DNA from: Oribacterium parvum
Lineage (GTDB): Bacteria > Bacillota > Clostridia > Lachnospirales > Lachnospiraceae
DNA: 13,105 bases
Reading direction: 5' to 3'
NCBI GenBank assembly: GCA_938022235.1
Contig: CALIEL010000258.1
Span: forward strand, 1 to 13,105
Positions 6,628 through 13,105 of the stretch are shown here, in pieces; the stretch's first letter is position 1; each line of letters opens with the position of its first letter. Made by a program: the position numbers and the translations under genes. The notes under the pieces were generated by a model. The model was not told the origin of the DNA and ran no database searches. It worked only from the letters and a program-made list of their open reading frames with translations.

Positions 6628-8082
6628 ATGGAAAGAAACTTTACGTTACTGACAGACTTTTATGAGCTCACCATGATGCAGGGCTATTTAAAAAGTGGAA
6701 AGCATCAGGAAAGAGTAATTTTCGATATGTTTTATCGAAAGAATCCCTGTGGAAACGGCTTTGCCATTTGCTGCGGTTTGGAGCAGGTGGTTGAATATAT
6801 CCGCAATCTGAATTTTAGTGAAGAAGATATTGATTATCTTCGAAGTTTGGGAACCTTTGATGAAGATTTTATTGAATATCTTCGAGGTTTTCACTTTACC
6901 GGAGATATATATGCTATTCCGGAAGGAACAGTAGTCTTTCCTAAGGAACCCTTAATCAAGGTAATTGCTCCGGTGATTGAGGCTCAGTTGGTGGAAACTG
7001 CCATTTTAAATCTGGTCAATCACCAGTCTCTCATTGCCACAAAGGCTTACAGAGTGGTGCATGCGGCTCAGGGAGACGGGGTAATGGAGTTCGGTTTACG
7101 AAGGGCTCAGGGACCGGATGCGGGAATATACGGTGCCAGAGCCGCGGTCATTGCAGGATGCATCGGTACTTCCAACGTTTATGCGGGACAGAAATTCCGT
7201 GTGCCTGTGTTGGGAACCCATGCTCACTCCTGGATTATGTCCTTCCCGACAGAATTAGAGGCATTTAAGGCTTACGCCAGACTCTATCCCAATAATTGTA
7301 TTTTATTGGTAGATACCTATGATACCTTAAAGAGCGGTGTAAAGAATGCCATTCTTTGCTATGATGCCATGAAGGAAGAAGGGATTCCCCTGAAGCGCTT
7401 CGGCATTCGTTTAGATTCCGGGGATCTGGCTTACCTTTCCAAGAAGGCCAGGAAAATGTTGGATGAGGCGGGCTATCCTGATGCAATAATTTCCGCTTCC
7501 AATGATTTGGACGAGAATCTGATTGCTTCCTTAAAGGCGCAGGGAGCCTGCATCACCAGCTGGGGTGTGGGAACCAATCTGATTACCTCGGAAAGTCAGC
7601 CCAGCTTTGGTGGAGTATATAAGCTTGCGGCTACATATTCGGATGAGGGACAATGGGTTCCTAAGATAAAACTGTCGGAGAACTCCGAAAAGATTACCAA
7701 TCCCGGAAATAAGCAGATTTATCGTATTATTGAAAAAGACAGCGGAAAGGTATTTGCGGATTATATTGCCCTGGAGGAGGAGAGATTTTCCGAGGCAGAG
7801 GATTTGGTACTGTTTGATCCCATTGATACATGGAAGAAAAGTACCTTAAAGGGCGGAAGCTATGAGATGAGACCGCTTCTTGTACCTATTTTCTTAGGTG
7901 GCAAGTTGGTGTATAATTGCCCTTCTGTAGAGGAAATCAAAGCCCACTGCAAGAAGGAACAGGAAAGCCTTTGGGAGGAGTGCAGACGTTTAACCAATCC
8001 CCATGCCGTACACGTGGATTTATCCGATAAATTGTATGAGATGAAGAAGCAATTGCTGACGCAGTACAGCAGAGGAGAATAG
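6628..8082 (+). CDS. pncB: Nicotinate phosphoribosyltransferase PncB
   Basis: This cytoplasmic enzyme joins nicotinate to PRPP to give nicotinate mononucleotide, the entry step of NAD salvage. The 484-residue product has family features throughout: LLTDFYELTMMQGY at the N-terminus (residues 7-20), EFGLRRAQGPDAG in the middle, GTHAHSWIMSFP (from residue 196) with the His region corresponding to the phosphorylated histidine, then FGIRLDSGDL, SNDLDE and GVGTNLITS, which form the substrate and phosphate sites. The start is supported by AGGAG 7 nt upstream, overlapping the MATE stop codon. The tight spacing means co-expression with the MATE gene; nothing shows a shared pathway. Confidence 0.97.
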   Translation: MERNFTLLTDFYELTMMQGYLKSGKHQERVIFDMFYRKNPCGNGFAICCGLEQVVEYIRNLNFSEEDIDYLRSLGTFDEDFIEYLRGFHFTGDIYAIPEGTVVFPKEPLIKVIAPVIEAQLVETAILNLVNHQSLIATKAYRVVHAAQGDGVMEFGLRRAQGPDAGIYGARAAVIAGCIGTSNVYAGQKFRVPVLGTHAHSWIMSFPTELEAFKAYARLYPNNCILLVDTYDTLKSGVKNAILCYDAMKEEGIPLKRFGIRLDSGDLAYLSKKARKMLDEAGYPDAIISASNDLDENLIASLKAQGACITSWGVGTNLITSESQPSFGGVYKLAATYSDEGQWVPKIKLSENSEKITNPGNKQIYRIIEKDSGKVFADYIALEEERFSEAEDLVLFDPIDTWKKSTLKGGSYEMRPLLVPIFLGGKLVYNCPSVEEIKAHCKKEQESLWEECRRLTNPHAVHVDLSDKLYEMKKQLLTQYSRGE

Positions 8083-8092
8083 GGACAATTTC

Positions 8093-8121
8093 TTGCTTTA
8101 TTTTTCCCCAATCATTATAAT
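8093..8121 (+). promoter_or_regulatory. Sigma-A promoter of ileS
   Basis: TTGCTT (8093-8098) is followed after exactly 17 bp by a perfect TATAAT (8116-8121). The predicted start near 8128 leaves a leader of only about 26 nt before the ileS ATG, with AAGGAG at 8142-8147. This is too short for a T-box riboswitch, the usual control of Firmicutes aminoacyl-tRNA synthetase genes. Confidence 0.75.
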
Positions 8122-8153
8122 AAGGCGACTAAAGGAATAAGAAGGAGAACTAC

Positions 8154-11100
8154 ATGTTTAAAAAAGTAGATAGCAATATGCAATTCGTGGAAAGGGAGAG
8201 AGAGGTCGAAGAGTTCTGGAAAAAAGAACAAATCTTCGAAAAGTCCATCCTGGAGCAGAAGGAGAATGCCTCCTATGTTTTCTATGACGGCCCTCCTACG
8301 GCCAACGGAAAACCGCATATTGGTCATGTGGAAACCAGAGCCTTTAAGGATATGATTCCAAGATTTCATGCCATGAAGGGGAAGATGGTACCCAGAAAGG
8401 CGGGATGGGATACCCATGGCCTTCCTGTAGAGCTGGAAATTGAGAAAGAAATCGGCATCAACGGAAAAGAGCAGATTGAATCCTACGGGGTAGCTCCCTT
8501 TATTGATTTATGTAAGAAGAATGTCTGGAAGTACAAGGGAATGTGGGAGGATTTCTCCTACAAGGTTGGCTTCTGGGCGGATATGGATAATCCTTATGTT
8601 ACCTATCATGATGATTTTATCGAGTCCGAGTGGTGGGCATTAAAGGAAATTTGGAAGAAGAAGCTCTTGTACAAGGGCTTTAAAGTTGTACCCTATTGTC
8701 CCCGTTGCGGAACCCCTCTTTCCTCCCATGAGGTAGCTCAGGGCTACAAGGAAGTGAAGGAGCGCTCTGCGGTAGTTCGCTTTAAAATCAAGGGAGAAGA
8801 GGGCTATTTCCTGGCTTGGACCACAACTCCCTGGACTTTACCCTCCAATGTGGCGCTTTGCGTACACCCTGATTTGGAATATGCCAAGGTAAAGGCTGCA
8901 GACGGTAATCTTTATATCCTGGCTGTGGCAAGACTGGATGCGGTATTGTCCGGTTTGGCGAAGGAGGGAGAAGAGGCTTATTCCATCCTGGAAACCTGTA
9001 AGGGTAAGGACTTGGTGGGTCTTTCCTATGAGCCTCTTTATGACGGTGCTGAAAAGGAAGCGGAGAGACAGCATAAGAAGGCCCATATCGTGGTTTCCGA
9101 CTATTATGTCAGTGCAGATGACGGTACCGGTATCGTCCATATTGCCCCTGCCTTCGGTGAAGATGACGGAAGAATCGGTAGATAAAACGATTTAGCCCTT
9201 GTAAAGTTTGTGGATAGTGAAGGAAAGCTTACAGCGGAGACACCTTTCTTCGGTATGCGTTGTAAACCCACAGAGAAAGAAGTGGCGGAAGGCGCCATCA
9301 GTGCGGATCCGGAAGTATTGAAGGACCTGGAGAAGAGGGGACTTCTTTTTGACGCACAGAAATTTGAACATAGCTATCCCCATTGCTGGCGTTGCGGAAC
9401 GCCCTTAATCTACTATGCAAGAGAAAGCTGGTTTATCAAGATGACCGCGGTTCGAGATGAGCTGGTAGCCAATAACAACACCGTAAACTGGATTCCCGAG
9501 TCTATCGGTAAGGGACGCTTCGGAGACTGGATTGAAAATGTACAGGATTGGAGCCTTTCCCGTGACCGTTACTGGGGAACTCCTTTAAATATTTGGGAAT
9601 GTAAGGACTGTGGAGAACAGGAAGCTATCGGTTCCATTAAAGAATTATCGGAAAGAGCCGATAATTATCAGGAGGTCTTGGCAAAATTAAAGGCTGAGGG
9701 AGATAAAGGCTATTCCTCCGACTATGTAGGCTATGAGCATATTGAGCTTCATAAGCCCTATGTGGACTACTTAAAGTGTAAGTGTCCGAAGTGTGGCGGA
9801 GAAATGACCAGAGTTCCGGAGGTTATTGACTGTTGGTTTGACAGCGGTGCTATGCCCTACGCCCAGCATCATTATCCCTTCGAGAATAAGGAGCTTTTCG
9901 AGGCTCAGTTCCCTGCACAGTTTATCTGTGAAGCGGTAGACCAGACCAGAGGATGGTTCTATTCCTTATTGGCGGAGTCCACCATTTTGTTCCATAAGGC
10001 TCCCTTTGAAAATGTCTTGGTGCTCGGCCATGTACAGGATGAAAACGGACAGAAGATGTCCAAGTCCAAGGGTAATTCCGTAGATCCCATGGAGGCCTTG
10101 GAAAAGCACGGAGCGGATGCAATTCGTTGGTTCTTCTATACCAACTCTGCACCATGGTTACCCAACCGTTTCCATGATCAGGCGGTAGTGGAGGGACAGA
10201 GAAAGTTCCTGTCTACTTTATGGAACACCTATGCGTTCTTTGTGCTTTATGCCAACATTGATAACTTCGATCCTACGAAATATACCCTGGATAAGAAGAG
10301 TCTTACGCCTATGGACAGATGGGTATTCAGTAAGCTGAATTCTTTGATTCTTACCATGGATACCAATCTTTCCCAGTTTAAGATTCCGGAGGCGGCTGCT
10401 GCATTGCAGGAGTTCTGTGAAGACCTTTCCAACTGGTATGTACGTCGTTCCAGGGAGCGTTTCTGGGCTAAGGGGATGGAGCAGGATAAGATTAATGCTT
10501 ACCTTTGCTTATATGAAGCTTTAGTGACTTTTGTTAAGCTGGCTGCTCCGCTGGTGCCATTCATTACCGAGTCTATCTATCAGAACCTGGTATGCTCTGT
10601 AGATAAGAATGCTAAACCTTCCGTTCATCTTTGTGCCTATCCGGTAGCGGATGAAGAGTGGATTGAGCCTAAGCTGGAAGAAAGCATGGAAGAAGTTCTT
10701 GCTTTGGTTCGCTTGGGAAGAGCGGCAAGAGAGAAGGCTCAAGTGAAGAACAGACAGCCTCTTTCCGCCATGTATGTTTCCGGAGGACAGGCCCTTTCCA
10801 AGGATTGGGAGAATATCATTACCGATGAGTTAAATGTAAAGTCCCTGCAGTTTAAGGAGGATTTGTCCGACTTTACGGCGTACATCTTTAAGCCTCAGTT
10901 AAAGACTGTGGGACCGAAGTATGGAAAGCATTTGAATGAGATTCGCCAGTTCTTACAAGACTTGGACAGCAAGGCGGGTATGGCGGCATTGGCAGAGGGA
11001 GCTATTCGTTTTACCACAAAGGATGGCACGGAAGTTGCCTTGGCCAAGGAGGATTTGTTAATCGAATCCACAAAGAAGGACGGCTTTATTACGGAGGAAG

Positions 11101-11402
11101 ATGCTAAGTACACCGTAGTGCTGGATACCAACCTGACGGAGGAACTGAAGGAAGAGGGCTATATCCGTGAAATCATTTCCAAGGTGCAGACCATGCGTAA
11201 GGAAGCAGGCTTTGAGGTTATGGATCAAATTACCCTCTATGCCGAGGATAATGATTTCCTTCTGGGCTTAATGAATAAGTACAAAGAGGAGTTATGTAAG
11301 ACCGTTCTTGCTACAGAGCTTCTTTGCAACTGCTGTGAAGGCTATGAGAAGGAATGGGATATTAACGGCGAGAAGCTTTGCTTAGCTGTAAAGAAAAACT
11401 AA
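8154..11402 (+). pseudogene. ileS: Isoleucyl-tRNA synthetase (IleS2 class), interrupted by an in-frame TAA at codon 344
   Basis: IleRS charges tRNA-Ile with isoleucine and edits misactivated valine. The reading frame has 1082 codons before its final TAA, a full length for the eukaryote-like class. It contains PPTANGKPHIGH with HIGH at residues 55-58, RKAGWDTHGLPVE, Cys-pair motifs (CPRC, CWRC, CKDC, CPKC), the editing domain and KMSKS at 634-638. At 9183-9185 the frame reads TAA, between GEDDGRIGR and NDLALVKFVDSEG. There is no frame change or lost sequence, so the two sides (8154-9185 and the segment after it) join as one normal protein. No ribosome binding site precedes GTG 9210 or the next ATG, so reinitiation is unlikely. 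The stop splits the editing domain, so the short product could not aminoacylate. Explanations: a sequence error, a true null allele with a second ileS elsewhere, or readthrough. Confidence 0.85.
9183..9185 (+). other. In-frame nonsense codon (TAA) in ileS
   Basis: The codons around it are AGA, TAA, AAC, GAT in the ileS frame. TAA is one substitution away from codons for Lys, Glu, Gln, Leu, Ser and Tyr. TAA also ends at least two other genes here (at 1814 and 5142) and ileS itself, so a reassigned code is not supported. Confidence 0.9.
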
Positions 11403-11477
11403 GGGCGAAAAGCTTTGCTTAGTGACAAAGGAAAGCTGAGCTTTGGAATTTTTGCTTAGAGGCTAAGAAAAAATTAA
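11367..11477 (+). repeat. Degenerate tandem repeat, 37-bp period, three units, starting inside the ileS 3' end
   Basis: The first unit (11367-11403) covers the last codons and stop of ileS. The second (11404-11440) repeats it with about 29 of 37 identical positions; both contain AAGCTTTGCTTAG. The third (11441-11477) is more diverged but keeps TTTGCTTAG and the A-rich end in register. The bases preceding unit 1 (ATTAACGG) recur right after the array (ATTAACGG, 11473-11480). The pattern suggests duplication of the gene's 3' end followed by decay. Confidence 0.65.
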
Positions 11478-11479
11478 CG

Positions 11480-11515
11480 GTGAAACCATTTTCCCGCTTC
11501 GGCGGGAAAAATCAC
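11480..11515 (+). other. Stable UUCG stem-loop in the ileS-glgP spacer
   Basis: TTTTCCCGC (11489-11497) pairs with GCGGGAAAA (11502-11510) around the tetraloop TTCG. GTGA (11480-11483) and TCAC (11512-11515) can extend the stem across a bulge. The order is T-tract, GC stem, A-tract, the reverse of an intrinsic terminator on either strand, and no T run follows. It may protect the 3' end of the ileS message or mark an RNA processing point. Confidence 0.6.
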
Positions 11516-11521
11516 TATATA

Positions 11522-11541
11522 TTACTAAAAGGAATTAGTAA
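11522..11541 (+). promoter_or_regulatory. Operator-like inverted repeat upstream of glgP
   Basis: TTACTAA (11522-11528) and TTAGTAA (11535-11541) are perfect inverted copies separated by AAGGAA. The dyad follows a TATATATT stretch (11516-11523) that could act as a -10 element, although I see no -35 with it. It lies 20 bp before the glgP start, a position suited to a repressor. The arms are A+T-rich and short, so chance cannot be excluded. Confidence 0.35.
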
Positions 11542-11561
11542 GGGATGTATAAGGAGGAAGG

Positions 11562-13105
11562 ATGCAAAAGTTTGACAAAGCACTGTTTAAAAAAGAAGTG
11601 GAAAACAATGCCAGAAAGCTTTTCAGACGAGAATTAACAGAGCTAAACGAGAAGGAAGCTTTTCATGCTGTAGCGGCAGCGGTACAGAATCAGATTATTG
11701 ATGACTGGATTCGTACTACCAAGGCGGCCGAGGAAGAGGATTGTAAGAGAGTCTATTATCTTTCCATGGAGTTTTTAATGGGAAGAGCTTTGGGCAACAA
11801 CATTTTAAACCTGACATCTCAGGAGGAAATTCGAGATGTGATTAACGAGCTTGGTTTAAACCTTTCCGCACTGGAAGAGGCGGAGCCGGACTGGGCTTTA
11901 GGAAACGGCGGTCTTGGTCGTTTGGCGGCCTGCTTCCTGGATAGCTTGGCAACCCTGGGCTACTGGGCTTGCGGATGCGGTATTCGTTATAAGTATGGCT
12001 TCTTCAAGCAGCAGATTGTAGACGGATACCAGAAGGAAGTGGCGGATGACTGGTTAAAGGACGGAAACCCCTTTGAGATTCGTCGTGCGGAGCTTGCCAA
12101 GGAAGTTCGTTTCGGCGGTTGGGTAGAGACTGTACAGGAGGAAGACGGAAGACTGCACTTTGTACATAAGGGCTATCAGGCGGTAGAGGCAATTCCCTAT
12201 GATACTCCGGTGGTGGGCTACAACAACCATGTGGTAGACACTTTAAGAGTATGGGATGCCAAGGCAACCGACACCTTCCGTTTGGATGAGTTTGATAAGG
12301 GAAATTACCAGAAGGCGGTGGAGTCAGCCAATATGGCTAGAAATATCGTAGAGGTATTGTATCCCAACGATAACCACTATGCCGGTAAGGAGCTTCGTCT
12401 TCGCCAGCAGTATTTCTTCATTTCCGCATCTGTACAGACTGCGGTAGCAGACTATGCCAAGAGACATAACGGCGATGTTCGAAAGCTTTATGAGAAGGTG
12501 GATTTCCAGTTAAATGATACTCACCCCACAGTTGCCGTGGCAGAGCTTATGCGGGTATTAATGGATGATTATCATCTGACCTGGGATGAGTCCTGGGAGA
12601 TTACCTTAAAAACCTGCGCTTACACCAACCATACCATTATGGCTGAGGCTTTGGAAAAGTGGCCTATTGAGCTCTTCTCCAAGCTTCTTCCCAGAATTTA
12701 TCAGATTGTGGAAGAGATTAACCGTAGATTCTGTGAAACCGTTCGGGCCAAGTATCCTGAGCAGGCGGAAGAGAAGATTGCCAAGATGGCCATTATCTAT
12801 GACGGACAGGTGAAGATGGCACACCTTGCCATTATCGGCGGACATGCGGTAAACGGTGTAGCGGCTCTTCATACGGAAATCTTAAAGAAGCAGGAATTAA
12901 AGGACTTCTACGAGATGTATCCGGAGAAGTTCTCCAACAAGACCAACGGTATTACCCAGAGAAGATGGGTTTACCATGCCAATCCGGAGCTGGCAAAGTG
13001 GATTACCGCCCATATCGGAGATCAGTGGCTTACCGACCTGTCCAAGCTGGAGAAGCTGGCAGTTTATGCGGATGATAAGCAGGCGCAGGCTGAGTTTATG
13101 GCCAT
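11562..13105 (+). CDS. glgP: Glycogen/starch phosphorylase, 3' end cut off by the window edge
   Basis: Glycogen phosphorylase releases glucose-1-phosphate from the ends of alpha-1,4-glucans using phosphate and PLP. The frame is open to the window edge, giving 514 residues of a protein that usually has about 800. Family motifs in order are VYYLSMEFLMGRALGNN, LGNGGLGRLAACFLDS, a region beginning YKYGFFKQ, NDTHPTVAVAELMR, TNHTIMAEALEKWP and NKTNGITQRRW. The C-terminal domain with the PLP lysine lies outside the window. The start is ATG at 11562, four bases after AAGGAGG. It probably forms a unit separate from ileS, given the 159-bp spacer with repeats and a hairpin, though no strong promoter is visible. 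No other glycogen gene is in view. Confidence 0.97.
   Translation, partial: MQKFDKALFKKEVENNARKLFRRELTELNEKEAFHAVAAAVQNQIIDDWIRTTKAAEEEDCKRVYYLSMEFLMGRALGNNILNLTSQEEIRDVINELGLNLSALEEAEPDWALGNGGLGRLAACFLDSLATLGYWACGCGIRYKYGFFKQQIVDGYQKEVADDWLKDGNPFEIRRAELAKEVRFGGWVETVQEEDGRLHFVHKGYQAVEAIPYDTPVVGYNNHVVDTLRVWDAKATDTFRLDEFDKGNYQKAVESANMARNIVEVLYPNDNHYAGKELRLRQQYFFISASVQTAVADYAKRHNGDVRKLYEKVDFQLNDTHPTVAVAELMRVLMDDYHLTWDESWEITLKTCAYTNHTIMAEALEKWPIELFSKLLPRIYQIVEEINRRFCETVRAKYPEQAEEKIAKMAIIYDGQVKMAHLAIIGGHAVNGVAALHTEILKKQELKDFYEMYPEKFSNKTNGITQRRWVYHANPELAKWITAHIGDQWLTDLSKLEKLAVYADDKQAQAEFMA

Noticed and set aside
9183..9185. Genetic-code reassignment or recoding of TAA
   Set aside because: TAA ends other genes in this window, including ileS itself at 11400-11402, and TAA is not a selenocysteine or pyrrolysine codon.
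9210..11402. A separate gene starting at GTG 9210
   Set aside because: It is in the same frame as the upstream ileS part, starts in the middle of a conserved IleRS segment, and has no ribosome binding site.
11480..11515. Intrinsic terminator of ileS
   Set aside because: The stem is strong, but the T-tract precedes it and an A-tract follows on both strands, so it lacks the T run needed after the stem.
12004..12267. Minus-strand open frame opposite glgP
   Set aside because: The product is Pro-rich and unlike any family I recognise; the opposite strand encodes a well-conserved stretch of glycogen phosphorylase.

Overview
The window looks like a chromosomal segment of a low-to-moderate G+C Gram-positive anaerobe, most likely Clostridia and probably Lachnospiraceae. 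The evidence is strong purine-rich ribosome binding sites of the AGGAGG type at nearly every gene, a tRNA-Gln without an encoded CCA end, an IleRS of the eukaryote-like (IleS2) class, a secreted protein with choline-binding-type cell-wall repeats, and a gene set (nagB, MATE, pncB, glgP) typical of gut or oral Clostridia. This placement is inference; no marker gene allows a species call.

Layout, left to right. (1) The 3' part of tRNA-Gln(CUG) and its intrinsic terminator. (2) A leader of about 180 nt with an extended -10 promoter, then a 477-residue membrane-anchored extracytoplasmic protein of unknown function with a Ser-rich tail. (3) A long inverted repeat that can terminate both convergent units, then nagB on the minus strand. 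(4) A divergent promoter region and a plus-strand run of five genes: a secreted cell-wall-binding-repeat protein, a LysR-type regulator overlapping it by 4 bp, a small membrane-tethered protein with an EIIB-like domain lacking the phosphorylatable cysteine, a MATE transporter, and nicotinate phosphoribosyltransferase (pncB). (5) A clear promoter with a short leader and ileS, which carries an in-frame TAA at codon 344. (6) A repeat- and hairpin-containing spacer and the first two thirds of glycogen phosphorylase (glgP), which runs off the right edge.

How the genes may work together. nagB feeds glucosamine-6-phosphate into glycolysis and glgP mobilises glycogen to glucose-1-phosphate, so both touch carbon supply, but they are separate units. 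The five-gene run from 2937 to 8082 has no visible internal terminator and may be one transcript. Its members (surface protein, regulator, putative EIIB-like sensor or scaffold, exporter, NAD salvage) do not form a known pathway. The overlapping surface protein/LysR pair and the adjacent EIIB-like protein are the best candidates here for an undescribed functional module.

The most notable sequence-level observations are: the nonsense codon that splits an otherwise intact ileS; a degenerate 23-bp tandem repeat (about five units) filling the spacer before the MATE gene and ending in its ribosome binding site; a second degenerate tandem repeat of 37 bp that starts in the last codons of ileS and continues past its stop; and the Cys-to-Glu replacement in the EIIB-like domain. 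No mobile element, CRISPR array or phage gene is visible.
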